64,000 nt of DNA from Plasmodiophora brassicae (GCA_039704465.1 JASFAU010000002.1:682001-746000); one strand, 5' to 3'; shown: positions 33,621 to 45,430, counted from the first letter of the stretch. Numbers and translations: made by a program. Notes: generated by a model not told the origin, from the sequence alone.

Positions 33621-35681
33621 CTATGGAGAGCGTTGGCAAGGCTGGCATGGGCACCATGCATCGAGATCGACGATGCAATATTCCGAAGCACCGAACAAAA
33701 CCAGGCGGGCATTGCACAGCCAGCGAACGATATGGGCTTGGAACGTGATTGGAACGGAACCGTCGACATTGCCATGGACGAGGTCCACGAAGAAGACGAA
33801 GTTGTACAACGCGGGGCCACACTCGCTATCGTCATCTTCGTCAGCATAAGGCCAGCCCGTATCATCATCATCCTGTGCACTTTCTGATGGTTGCAGGAGT
33901 ATCGCAACAGCGGCACGGAGCCCATCAGGAGAGAGGCCGAATGAATACCACTCAACTACAAGAGCATCATGACACGTTGACGGTTTCAAGGTGGCATCTA
34001 AATTGTTCCAGTGAAGAGTTAGACAGCTCGTTCGGCGTCCATCGACGCCGCAGGACCGTATGATAAACTCGTTCCTGGTCAAAGGGCTGAGAAAAACCTG
34101 TCAGTAAGGTAGCCATTAGCGGGTTGGCATTGATGGGATACACTCCAACTAACCAGCTCAAGTCCATCCGGCGATAACTCCATCGGATCGCGTTGTCCGG
34201 CCGATGGCTCCAACAAATCTCTGCACAACGGAGACGCCATTGTCGACGTGTCTGTTACGGGTATGGTTTCTGTGAGCCGGAACAACATGATCGAGCCTGT
34301 CGCAGGATAACTGAAAGGAACATCTTTGCGCTTAGGCCTCGGGATTCGAACTAGAAGGCTCCCATTGCAAGCGCAAACAAGGGAACAGCGACGAGTTTCA
34401 ATCCAATCGCCATCGAAAGAGCGCACTACGGGAAGAGGACCACGGTGCATATCACCGGTGTAAAGAAGATCCACCGAAGACTCACCCAGCAGGTATAGTT
34501 TAGAACCGCACGGGGAGAAACACATGCTTTGATAGGCACCTGGATGAACAACGACCGCGCTTGTCGTGAAACGCAGCAATGCTATACATGGATGCCTAAA
34601 TCAATCCTTAGTCCAGGTTCGTGATGTGGGCTGGCCCGTTACTTACTGTTTACAAGCGATCGCGGTGGCAAGAATCGCACCACTAGGGGATAAAACCGCG
34701 CCAAAGTCAACACGTTTCACATTGCGATGACGTTGGCCATACGAAGGAACCTTCCACTGCCCGATTTGTTCGCCAGAGGCAGTCGAGAAGGCATTTACAG
34801 TGTCTGGGCTCACGAACTGAACGAGAAGCGTGCCGCATGCGGATGGTACAGCGTTTTCAGGAATTACAGAAGAGGCGACGTCTCGTTTGGAAAGCCGAAA
34901 TCCTAACATGTCCTGAACCATGCATCGCAGGAACCGGCAAGAATGACCGAGGCTCTTGAGATCCCCAGCAAACAGAAACCGGGAGATTACCCTCCAAACA
35001 TCACAGGAGAGAGCGCCAAATGACCTTGTCCCAGAAGGGGGGCACGGTGACTGCGAAAAGCCATCATCAATTCGAAATCGGTTCGCAAGTGACACCGATC
35101 TGAGGCTAGTGGCTTTTTCCTGCTGGTTCCAAACAGTCAAACGGTCGCCGTCGACACGCGCTTTGGTTGCATTCCACCCGAACCAGCTGTGCCTGTCCTT
35201 GCCGACCTCGAAGACAGCCACACCAACTCGATCGCGATTACGGTACATCGTCTCCATGCACGGCAGTGATGGCGAACCGGTGATAACAGCGATGAGCATT
35301 CGCTTGTCGGCAATGTACTGTACTAGGTCGGCGCGAATTCGGAAAGACACATCTTTCTGGTATACCCCTGCGGCCGCGTTAATGAATGCCGATGTCGTCA
35401 ATACCGCGAATACAATGCTTACATGGAAGGCGCCATCTCCCAATGACTCCCTTGCCATCTATGATGGCGTGCAGCCAGTCGTCCCCCAAATAAGCAGGGT
35501 CGTGCCAAATCTTGATCTTCACATCGGAAGCGCCTCGCGTCTGCTCTGTTCCCCCGGCTGGCTGGCCAGCTGCATGACCCTTGCACGATCTGCATGTGGA
35601 CGCACCGTCACCTCTGGCCCACTGCGACTGAGTAAACTCGCGACGCGCCTTGAGCGCACCGCAAACAGCGCACCGACGCAT
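33621..35681 (-). CDS. N-terminal zinc-finger, F-box and beta-propeller-like protein
   Basis: Exons on the minus strand: 35681-35423, 35367-34647, 34595-34154 and 34097-33621 (632 aa; introns 51-56 nt). The protein opens with a compact four-Cys zinc finger, MRRCAVCGALKARREFTQSQ..CRSC, like the Stc1 domain. The middle has an F-box-like segment (LSCDVWRVISRFLFAGDLKS, HSCRFLRCMV). The rest shows repeated strands of the type seen in WD/quinoprotein propellers (GAVLSPSGAILATA, SMCFSPCGSKLYLLG, SFGLSPDGLRAAVAIL). It may be a substrate adaptor of an SCF ubiquitin ligase. That the zinc finger and F-box lie in one gene rests on an in-phase splice at 35368-35422; two genes cannot be excluded. Confidence 0.6.
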
Positions 35682-36249
35682 CGGAATGCCGGGACGGCAG
35701 CGACGGTACAGGTAGCCCGACCCTGGACAGCAGCAGTCCAGTAAAATGGTGTCGTATGCTCGCAGCGCAAGTATACGGGGAGTTTTCGGGAACGAACCGG
35801 ATAGGAACCTCACTGCCAACTATATGATTGTAACGACAGCAACCTGCGGAGTGTGCTGTGCAGATGTGCGACACAGCGGAATATGGACAGTGACGGCGGT
35901 AGCGCCCTGGGACGACTGCAACCGCAGGAGCAGCAGCAGGGCAGACGACCGTATCTGCGCTCGTGATGGCTTAAAGACCAGCAAATATCCTCGAGCATTG
36001 ACAGCAGGCTGCCGGCCTATATTACGCTCACATCGTCTCTGGATGTCCCTTCCTTATACGACAGGGGCACTGGGACGGCCTGCAGCCGCAGCAATTGTGT
36101 TTTGGTGCCACATTCGAAGGGTGTTCGGTGTTGCGGACAGGCGGACTACGCCTCTTATTGTTGGGGGTCGCGTCCTCCAATCGTGCTGGATCGTGGTCGG
36201 TGGGCGCTGGATGTCCGTGTCGTGAACTCGATTCGCCGCCCGGGTCGAC
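35682..36249. other. Divergent intergenic region upstream of INCENP
   Basis: About 570 bp between divergent starts. A plus-strand ORF (35746-36225) spans most of it, but its composition is unlike the neighbours and no domain is visible, so I left it out. No RNA gene or repeat seen. Confidence 0.45.
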
Positions 36250-39200
36250 ATGCAGGAGAAGGCGGTCGCGTGGTCGCTGCATCGTATCGTCAGCGAAGCT
36301 CATGCCTTGGCCGAGCGCGCTGTTGACGATGGCGCTCGACGGCTGGCGAATCACAGCGCCGCCCTAGCCGTAACGATCTCCCGCGCTGCTGATGCGATCC
36401 ATCAGCTCAAGAACAATCCGGTGCCTCTGAGTTCTGCTGCCGAGATGGACGCGGCGCCGCCTGCCAATGACCACGAAACGCCCGCGCTGGATCATGTCGA
36501 ATCTCGGTTGAGTCGTTTCCCAGATAACGTCGGCTCGAACGATATCGCTATCGAAACAGCTACATCCAATTCCATTGGTACGGACGATGGTCTGGCACTT
36601 GGTGCCCGGCCGGATGAACCTGCCACGCCGACACAACGATCCACTGATGATGCCGCATCGCCTGCTGGCGATTCCGTGCACGTGACTGCTTCGGCAAAAC
36701 TGGTCGCTGAGGACAGTCAACCAGCTGTATTAGCTCGTGAAGTGGCCGCCGATGCTATCGAGCAGCCCATTGAGGCGCGTGAATCGATTGTCGATGATGC
36801 AGATCATGCCGCTGAGGCGCAGGAACAGTCTGAAAATGATGCTGGTATGGCGGAGTGCAATCCCGCATCTAGTACTGCACCAGTAGCTTTGTTCTCCCCA
36901 CCTGCAAGACGAACCCGATCCAGGAGGAAAGCTGATACTGCTGTCGAACTCCCACCAGCCACGAAGCGATCCAAGCCTGAGGCCCGGACGAAGTCGAAAC
37001 GCAAGACTACCCGGAGGGAATCGGACGAGGTCAACAGCAAACCGCCTGAGCCGACGGCGATGCCTGCACTTGATGACGGTAGCGACGATATCATTCCTGT
37101 AAAGCGACAGCGGAGGCCGCAAATTGCACAGCCCACCACCCCCGATGCCTTGCCGGAAGGCGCAAGTGATGAACATGCAACCGCAGATGAAACCTGTGGT
37201 TCTGCGACCCAGGAAATGCAAGTCCTGGATGATCATCCGGCTGAAGAAGCTGCCGTCGTCCAAGATCAGGCTCCCACTAGATCACGGCGACGCGGTCGAG
37301 TCAACAAGAAGCAACAAGAGATTGAAGCAGAGCCGACAAGTGAGGTCGGGCAGTCCAGCGGTATTGCACTCGACTCCATCGACGACCGGGTGGAATCTAC
37401 GTCTGAATCCGTGCCTAACGTTGCGACTCGGAATGCGCCTGTTAAACGGCAGACTCGCAGAGGTGGCCGCCGACAACGTCAAATCGAAGACCGTGAGGAA
37501 TGCTCACAGTTGCCGCCGGAGAGCGTTGCGACTATTGAGGCACAGTCATTGAATGCTGAACCGGCAGACAATGTTGACGTCGCGATTTCACATGACAAGC
37601 CGTCTTCCGACCAAGGAACATCGGATATGATATCTGGTGGCAATCGGCGCAATCTTAGAAGTCGCCGCGCCAAGAGGAACCCTGACGACCAGTCAACACA
37701 GAAGCAGACGCAACGCAACCGACGATATCGTAACAAGGCAGACGATGATGAGGGCCTTGATTCTGTTGCTGAAGAAATTGTGGCTCGTATTGGCCTGACA
37801 AACGGTGTTGCTGAAAATCAAGTGAATTCTGCGATTGAGGATGCCATGTCTCCTGGCTGCGCTGGCGCTTCTTCGATACCATCCGTACCTGAGGCCGGCG
37901 TACCTGAATATCCCAGCTCCGAGCCCCTTTGTGGAGCTGCTGTCGGTACGCGCGAGCCGCTCATGCAATTGGCTCCAGTGGCGGACCCGCTTGTCGCTGA
38001 AAATTCGTCACTCCAGCAGAATGCAGATGTCGTTTCTGGACCTGCGTTTACATGCAGCACCAGCGAATCTGTTGAATTGGTTGTCGCTCTCTCGCAGGTC
38101 AACGATGAGCGGGAAGATTCGACGACACCTCTATCCCAAGCTGCCAACAGCGAAACCGATTCGCCGGCCCCGCTGTTAACTTCAAACGGGTTAGCATCTG
38201 ACAGTCAAGATCTGCTGCAACCGTCTAGCAGCAACCACAGAGAAACAGCGCCAGTGGTTCGGGTGCGTGAGGTACTCAACGTTCCGTGAAGGTCTTTTGG
38301 TCAAATTCTCATTTGTATCAGGAGGCGGTGCAGGAGTCTCTTCAGCAAAGTATTGTGTCGTCCAGCTCTGCGCAGGTTCAGCCATTCCGGCATCGTTTTG
38401 TTCCCCCTGTGGAGCCCAGTGCCGAGGTACATTTGCGGCAAGGGGTGCTTAAGCTCCGCATTGAAACATTGTGCATCAGGTTACAGCAGTGAACGATGAA
38501 AGGAGAGAGGCGCCCTCGACTGCGACGCCCATCAGTCCTCGAACGGATGCAGTGCCTGTTTCGAAGAAGCGTGTTTCTACGGAAGAACGGTACACGCTAG
38601 ACAGTGGACCCTCTGGAGCTCATAGCGGCCGCGGTGGGTCAGAGGGCACTGCAGTTGCGGCGGCTTCGAAGACCTCCAGCGCCGCTAACGTTGTTTCGCG
38701 ACATTCGTTCGCGACGCCTTCACATGATTCCATTGATCGACCGGCGCCGAGGGCCACGCCAGCGCAGTTTGCCAAATCGTCACCTCCGAAGTCGAGCGTC
38801 CTACAGTCTCTGCTGCGGCAGGCGCGTTCCGGAGTCAAATCTACTGCCAAGTCAACAAGCAGGCGCGCGAAGATTGAGTCGTATCGCTCGCAACTGCGTA
38901 CGACCCAATCTTCTGCGGACGAATCTCCCAAACCGTCAACCGACGACTTGGTCCACGCTACAACTCCACAGTCCAGCGCGCTAGAATCGTCAATTGGCAC
39001 GTCACTCGGGTCTCTGGTCCCTGTCAAGCCTGGTCCTGAGGCGCGTCCGCATTCGAGTGAACCTCTCAACCTGTCAACGACGAACTCGGTCAACGATGCA
39101 GCCCCCCAATCCAGCAATCTGATTACCTCAGTCCGGACTTCGCGCGAACCTACAGCTCATGAGGAATCTGTACATCGTGAAGCACATTCCGCAGATCAGG

Positions 39201-40953
39201 AATCATCAGTTTCTGTGGGTGCATCAGCTTATGAGCAGCGTTGGGCTTGCGACGCTGTCAAGCCGGTTGAAGACGGGACATTAAGTGACCCGATGAATGA
39301 CGTGCCGAAGCGTGCCCCTTCACCTGGCGTAATCTCCAGAGACGCTTCTCCACGTTCCACCCATCAAGGTGAACGCAGCATTGACGCCGGTGAGACTACT
39401 TCAGGACCCGATGTCGTTGCCAACAACTGTGAGGACTCATCTACTCCTGGTTCTCCCGCGGTCCCTGCTCCCGCTTCTCCTCCCCGCACAATATGTCTGG
39501 AGACGCTGCCCATGGATGTCTCTGAACCATCGTCTCTTACTCAACCAACTGCGGAGGTCACCAGCAAAGTTTCGCACGAACCAGAGCCGCCTTTTGAGAC
39601 ACAGCTGCCAACCCGAGATGTCGTCGCACCTGTTGCTGATACCACCCAATCGTCGATTCCGGATGATGAGAGGTCATGCAGAGCAGCCTCTTGTGAGGCT
39701 GATTCTGTACCAGTGCAGGCAAAGTCCGGGCTCTGGGTACGTTTCACAAGCAGGTTATTGCTTCCCCATGGTGACGACTTTGTTCAGGAATCGTTGTACT
39801 CCAACTTCACGAACATCAGCACTGCGGTATCGTCGTTCGTGAAACCGAAAGAACCCGAGAAACCCACGAAACGTGCTGTCGAAGTCAAGGCTCTCAAATC
39901 GGCAGCCCTGAAGAAGCGCAAAGATGAGCAACGTGAAGAAGAGTTACGAGAGCGGAACAGAAAGTGTGTATTTGCATGCCTATGCGGTGAGCAATTCTAA
40001 CCTGTGTTCCGTCAGGTACCACGAAGCAGGAGAACTACGGAAACGCAAGGCAGAGCAGGCAAAGGCCATCCGTGAGAACGAAGTCAAGAAACGAGAGGCG
40101 TTGCAGCAGGAGCTGCCCGCAGTTGAGCCTGTCAGAGCAAATGCGCCTGAAGCGAACCAAGAAGTTCGACTAATCGAGCTATCAACGGAGGAGCGTCTGA
40201 AACGAGCGGAGGAGCGAAGGCAGGCCCTTATTGAAGAAGAAAAGAGGAAGCGTGCCCAAGAAAAGGAGGAACGTCAGCGGCAGCGAGAACTCTTTCAACG
40301 ACGCCGCGATGAGGAATTGGCGAAAAAGCAACAGACGAAGAAAGCTGCATCCGCTGCAGTTTCTGTACCCACGTCAAAGGATGCCTTGAAAGCATCGTCA
40401 TCATCATCATCAGTTGCGACTGGAGCATCGAAGCAGGCAGCCGCGCCTCCTCGCTCTGCCCACAAATTCGCTGTGCCTGCTGTGCCGCCATCTCCCGAGC
40501 CTGTTGTTGAAATCCCCATCAACGCGCCGCCGAGGTAAAGACTGGCCTGCTCTCGTTGACGCAACCCTTCTCCTGACTCGCGTTTATGCTATCCTAGTGA
40601 CAGTGACGAAGATGATGAGGATAGTGACCGGGAGCAACAGAAGAAGCGAATACCCAAGTGGGCCCAGCCGGCGGCGCTCCTGTCGTCATTGGCCGAGCAG
40701 GCCCGCATTGATCCTGACACGATATTCCCGCCCGACTCTCTCAAGTCCTGCAATCTAGAAGGTGCAGTGCTGTTCGCTGCCATTTGGCCTATTGCTAGCA
40801 TTCTGACAGTAGTATATTCGTAATGTAGAAGTGTTCGTTGACTTTTCATCCAAGACGCGGTTCACTAGACGTACTAGCAGCGGGAATTGGGTTAGGGATC
40901 GTCTCGGCTGGAAGGAGGAGCTTGATTACAAGCGTCGCAATGGATACCTGTAG
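36250..40953 (+). CDS. INCENP: Inner centromere protein INCENP
   Basis: Six exons: 36250-38271, 38322-38426, 38480-39963, 40016-40534, 40598-40761 and 40829-40953 (1472 aa). INCENP is the scaffold of the chromosomal passenger complex and activates Aurora B. The decisive evidence is the C-terminal IN-box across the last intron: KKRIPKWAQPAALLSSL, DPDTIFPPDSLKSCNL, then TRFTRRTSSGNWVRD, with the Ser-Ser phosphorylation pair kept. Before it lies a long charged single-helix region (KRAEERRQALIEEEKRKRAQ). Residues 60-1100 are low-complexity and Ser/Glu/Ala-rich with basic patches. The short N-terminal helix (KAVAWSLHRIVSEAHALAER) would bind survivin/borealin partners. It is longer than typical animal INCENP. 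Confidence 0.9.
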
Positions 40954-41239
40954 TTCGCTACACTTCACATCTTGCTGCGAGTCTATTTAAAACAGTGAAC
41001 GTTTTGATTTATGAGGCAACGAATCTCTCAGATAACTGCATTGTAAGGGAATAGCAGGCTGCAGACGCAGACCCATTTCTGCGATATGAGAAATATACGC
41101 CGGTTTTGCTTTATTCACTGAATCTTTGATGGGCGTGTTATTACAAGTGATGACGCCAGAAAACAGTGAATAGACTGAAAGTCCACAATATAATTTCATT
41201 CGGGAGCAGAGTCGACTGGTACACTAGACGAATTAGGGT

Positions 41240-42437
41240 TCATGCATCAGGGCTGTTCGGTAGCTCTGCATCAAGATCAGAACCCCCCAGACTGTGATGT
41301 ACATTGAGGACCAGCTCGTTCGTACTATCGTCAACCGCCGCGGCGTTCTCCGATTCAGATGCACCAGCAGCCATGTCGAGCAAGTGGGAAGTTGATGATT
41401 CGTTGTTGGCAGGTTCTTGACCGTCTGATGCTGATGGCGTTGAGGCGTGATCGCCGAAACCCGTGACGCTGCTGCCGTCAGGGGCACTGGATTCAGCAGG
41501 GTGCTCAACCTGATGGTCAGCGAAGCTATCGCCATATAGCCCGACGTCATGATAGTCGTCGTTCGCCAGACTCTCGTGTTCGCGGCCACTTGGGGCGAGA
41601 GGGTGTGATTCCAGCTTCAATCGCTTCTTGCTGTCCTCGGTGCCCGACTCAAACGAATGCAGGGCGCCGCCATCGTCCAGGCTGTCGTTGCTTCGCTTGT
41701 TCGACAGAACCGAGGGCGTTTCATCAGCATTCAAGTCGCTCCGTGCGTCGCCATCGGTCTTGTAGGACTCCATTTGCCTTCGGTAGCGCTCGCGGTCTGC
41801 CGACGCCCTTTCTTCGTAAGGCCTCTTCTCCTCTGACGACATTGTTCGCCATATTTCACCAAGCTTCGCTCCAATCTTTCCGAACGCCTGACGTGCAACA
41901 CACATATATATCAGATTTGTAAACATATAATAGGAACGAGACCCAATTACCAGATCGGGATTCTCCTGCTTTAATTCCGCTCGTCGCTCTTTGCAGAAGA
42001 TCATATAGGCATTAGATGCCGCTTTGGGCGCATTCGGATCCTTCTTCTTCTTCGGCGGTTTAGTCGGCATGACATTCCCATCGTGCAGCAATGTACCAGC
42101 AGCGCCGTTTGGGTTGGCGTTGGCACGATTCTCGCGCGCGTTCTGCGTGATCATGCATTTGGGGCACTGGATATACAGAGAATTGGCAGGGTGCGCTAGC
42201 AGCGTCCCGCATCCGATGCAGACAGTCTGCTGCGGCGCGTGCGGATTCTGTGTCATCTGGCATCGCGGGCATTGAATGTACATCGATCCACGCGGGAAAG
42301 ACAACTGGACGGAGCAGTATGAGCAATATATGGTTTGCTGTGCAACGGTATTCGTCAGTGTCAACCAGGGGCGCCGACGGATGCGCGACACCGACCATGC
42401 CGCCGCTGGGATTCACGGCGCTGTTCATGGCCTCCAT
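41240..42437 (-). CDS. HMG-box protein with two LSD1-type zinc ribbons
   Basis: Exons on the minus strand: 42437-42396, 42337-41951 and 41887-41240 (358 aa). Two LSD1-type CxxC..CxxC ribbons lie at the N-terminus: IYCSYCSVQLSFPRGSMYIQ..C and TVCIGCGTLLAHPANSLYIQ..C. A basic stretch (KPPKKKKDPNAPKAASNAYM) starts an HMG box that continues over intron 2 (FCKERRAELKQENPDL | AFGKIGAKLGEIW, MSSEEKRPYEERA). The tail is acidic. Intron 2 (63 nt) is a multiple of three and has no stop, so retention would insert 21 residues into the HMG box. Intron 1 uses a GTCGG donor. Expected role: DNA-binding chromatin or transcription protein. Confidence 0.88.
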
Positions 42438-43284
42438 GGCAAGGCCGCGTCCGTAATCGTGAATCTGTACCCGCCAACGGCAGTCGTCGCAGTCGCTGAT
42501 CGACGCCCAGTCGTGATTCGATCACAGTGCGTGCGCGTGTGCCCTGCGGTATGGTATCAGAAATCCAGCGCCTATCGAGATACGCGGCGCACGGCGGAAA
42601 ATCCGGCGCAGATGCGGCGGGCGACGGACTGACCGACCGATTCGTAAACGGTGACGCGCGCGGCGGCCGTGACGCCCTGTGCCGACTCCCTGTCGTGCGG
42701 ACCCGGCGACCCCACTGACAACCCACTCAGGCACACTGACGGACGGAGCACGACCAGGCTCCCGACGCGCACGTGGAATGGACCTTCCCACCCAAAACTG
42801 ACAGAGATTTTTGGATTCCGAAAGTCCTGCGACGGGCGTCCCAAAATAGCCGCGCCTGCCAACTGGCCATGGCCGGCGCGGTTTGCGTTACGGCAAGGGC
42901 CGTGGCGCGCGCGCGCGCGCGCGCACTCCAAACCCGAGGGAGGAACCAGAAACCTCACCGCCGCCGCCGCCCGCTCCTGGCCCTCCTCGGGACTCCTGGG
43001 CGTCCGCCCTCCAGTGCGGGCGCGAGGATCACACAGAAGCGACCCATGCTCCCCCGTTGTTCAAGGTTTTACGAATGGCCATTGCCCATTGCTCAGCGAT
43101 GCAAAGTACTGGGCCCTGCCTGTCACCACCCCGAATCGAACATCAACGAGGACATCGAGAACCAACGAATTAGTACAATGTATTTATCGTTAAGGCTGTA
43201 CACAGCATGATGAGGGCATTTTCATCGTCGCGAAATCGGGGTACGGAATACGTGTCCCGGAGCGGACCTCCAGATGAATCACGT
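42438..43284. other. Long intergenic region between the two zinc-ribbon genes
   Basis: About 850 bp, the longest gene-free stretch here. It is more GC-rich than the flanks and contains a (GC)9 tract at 42905-42922. Overlapping ORFs on both strands are proline/arginine-rich, with no domain. It contains the promoter of the HMG gene. An unannotated non-coding RNA is possible but I see no support. Confidence 0.5.
42905..42922. repeat. (GC)9 dinucleotide tract
   Basis: Eighteen bases of uninterrupted GC alternation in the intergenic region. Such alternating purine-pyrimidine runs can adopt Z-DNA; any role is speculative. Confidence 0.85.
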
Positions 43285-44123
43285 TCATTCAGGGCGGTCC
43301 CCGTTCGTGATCTCGGCGCCTGCCGACGCGTCGTGCTCGCGTGCTTGCTTACCAGCAGTCGTGCCACGAACGTCTTCCTCACTTGACACAGCCGCCTGGA
43401 CACTGCCGCCCGGCTGCAGCGGCGGCAACGCCCCGTTTGATCGGCTGACTTCTCCGTTCTTATCGCGGGAATTGAAGCAGGCGCTGCACTTGGGACACTG
43501 GATCCAGACACTGTTCGGCGGATGGGTCAGTAACTGAGAGCATCCCCTGCATAGCGTTCGATGTGGGGCTTGCGTCTGCTGCGTCGACTCGCAGACGGGG
43601 CACTCGATGAACTGGGCACTGTCTGGATACTGCAACAGCGACGAACACTTCAAACAGTAGATGCTGTTCTGCGGTCGCGCCGCCTTGGCCGGATACGATG
43701 TCGGCGGAACAAACGGCGGGATCATCGACTGCGATTTCGACGATGGAAGCGGCCCGGGCAGAACAGCGCTCGTGGCACGCAGCACAGGGTCGCCCGAGCA
43801 TTCGAATGTGACCGCACAGCGAGGACACTGGATGTATCGGGCATTAACCGGATGCGACAGGACCGCGGAGCAGCCGATGCAAACGGTCCGCTTCGTGACG
43901 GGCGGATCCGGAGTCATATTCGTCTGCGAACGAAATATTGAGCATAACCAGTTCGTTGCTGAACACAGACGCATGTACCGACCTTGCACTCGGGACATTG
44001 GATGAGACGACTGCCGGCCGGGAATGCCAACTTGACATTGCAGCATTTGCAGTTCATGGTTTGCTGTCGGACGGACACACACACACACAGCGTCAGACAG
44101 GGCGGCGCGGGCACGACGCTCAT
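43285..44123 (-). CDS. Protein with four LSD1-type zinc ribbons
   Basis: The third exon (43923-43285) and second exon (44063-43983) are well supported. A 6-nt first exon (44123-44118, ATGAGC) joined by a 54-nt intron is my best start; the alternative is the internal ATG before NCKCC. About 241 aa. Four ribbons are visible: NCKCCNVKLAFPAGSRLIQC, TVCIGCSAVLSHPVNARYIQ, IYCLKCSSLLQYPDSAQFIE and TLCRGCSQLLTHPPNSVWIQ. LSD1/LOL proteins in plants control cell death and stress transcription; here function is unknown. The second ribbon closely resembles the HMG-fused protein next door, and both genes use a GTCGGT donor, so they are likely tandem relatives. Confidence 0.83.
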
Positions 44124-44347
44124 CGCTGCATTACGATCTCGGACGACGGCCGGGCATTGTCGCGCCCCATGTGAACGCAGGCGGGTCGCGTACTCCACTG
44201 ACCACGGACTGCGCTGTGTCGGCGTCGGCAACCAACGTCGACGGAACACGCGGCCCACCGGGCCACCAGCCCACCACCCACCACCTGCCGTTCATCGTTC
44301 CGCAATTATTGGCGATCGACACATTCCTTTACCAGGGCGAACCCCGG

Positions 44348-45430
44348 TCATGTATTTGAAAGTGTTATTGAGGCGTGCGCCCGGTACTGTTTACGCCACC
44401 TGGCGAACGGGAAACAGCATGACCCAGGGCCAGGCGGGTCGTCCAAGTCGGTGAAGCATGGGATGATCGGGTGTCGTTCAAAGGTCGGATGCGGATCCGA
44501 GCCACGACGTTTCTGTCTGACTGGCCGGATGGCAGTCGCCGCTGCACACGTTGGCAACGCAAGCCGTCCCTGCGCGACAAGCTGTTTGAGATGGGCCTCA
44601 AGTGCAGAGCGCAGGGCGGTGGATTGGTCGGTCGGGGAGCGACGATGTCGGATGAGTTCATATAGGACTAAGGTGCATTCGTCGCCATCGAACAGCCTTT
44701 GGTCGATATCGTCCGGACCGGCCGCCAGGAGCGTAGCGATCTTTAGAACGGTATCGAAATCCGGCGATACAATCGCCCGCGGTAACTCGACGACCAGGTT
44801 CTCGAGTCCAGCCTGCTCATCTCCTTCGTGACTTCCTTCTAACAGATGGGACAGTTTTTCAGCAACCTGCCGCGCTGTCGGACGGGCGTTCGGTTCTGCG
44901 CTCGTCATAGCATCGATTAGCGTCGTTAGGTGAGGGCCGGTGTGCCGCTTTGAGCCCGGCATGAGGCGAAGTATAACTCCAAGCGCGAAGATATCGCCGG
45001 CGAACGGATTCCCACAGCATGGCGGCGTAAAGGGGGAGAGCGCCCCGGCATTCGGGTAAGCAAACCCGCGAAGCTTGACTGTTCGGGTATCTGCGTCAAC
45101 GATAAACGAGGACAGTCTTAAACTGTGGTGAGCAATTGACATTGAATGGGCATAGTTAATGGCAGCGACCATTTGCTGGAAGCATTGCAGGACGTTGTCT
45201 GCGTCTGCTGAGCAGCGGGCAATATCCAAGGGTCGGTAAGGAGAACCGGCCGACAGATCAGAAGCCATAGCAATATTGGGATGGTCCAGAATAGCCAGAA
45301 CGGCTTCTTCTCGGAGATGGTCGTGCAGATTGCTGGATGATAACATTCGTCCGCTGAGTCGAGTCTCGGTAAAGCGCGGCACCCACGCCCAACGTGTTGT
45401 GCCTGGTCGAGATTCTATGTGATCGCTCAA
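44348..45430 (-). CDS. Pseudokinase with C-terminal extension
   Basis: The ORF encodes up to 360 aa. The C-lobe of a protein kinase is clear: VLQCFQQMVAAINYAHSMSI, then HHSLRLSSFIVD in place of HRDLKxxNILLD, LRGFAY in place of xDFGxA, GDIFALGVIL and MTSAEPNARPTARQVAEKL. The catalytic Asp, the catalytic-loop Lys and Asn and the DFG Asp are all missing, and the N-lobe lacks a Gly-loop and VAIK lysine. The upstream frame has no ATG until position 45350 or so, so the start at 45430 (TTG) is not real and a short upstream exon or the internal ATG (LSSSNL) must be used. It probably serves as a scaffold. The C-terminal 170 residues are unrecognised. Confidence 0.75.
   Translation of the reverse strand: MSDHIESRPGTTRWAWVPRFTETRLSGRMLSSSNLHDHLREEAVLAILDHPNIAMASDLSAGSPYRPLDIARCSADADNVLQCFQQMVAAINYAHSMSIAHHSLRLSSFIVDADTRTVKLRGFAYPNAGALSPFTPPCCGNPFAGDIFALGVILRLMPGSKRHTGPHLTTLIDAMTSAEPNARPTARQVAEKLSHLLEGSHEGDEQAGLENLVVELPRAIVSPDFDTVLKIATLLAAGPDDIDQRLFDGDECTLVLYELIRHRRSPTDQSTALRSALEAHLKQLVAQGRLALPTCAAATAIRPVRQKRRGSDPHPTFERHPIIPCFTDLDDPPGPGSCCFPFARWRKQYRAHASITLSNT

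Noticed and set aside
35746..36225. 159-aa plus-strand ORF upstream of INCENP
   Set aside because: Mixed composition with many Cys/Trp/Arg, no domain and no signal. It is probably chance in intergenic DNA.
42651..43193. 180-aa ORF in the GC-rich spacer
   Set aside because: Overlapping ORFs occur in several frames and none has conserved features.
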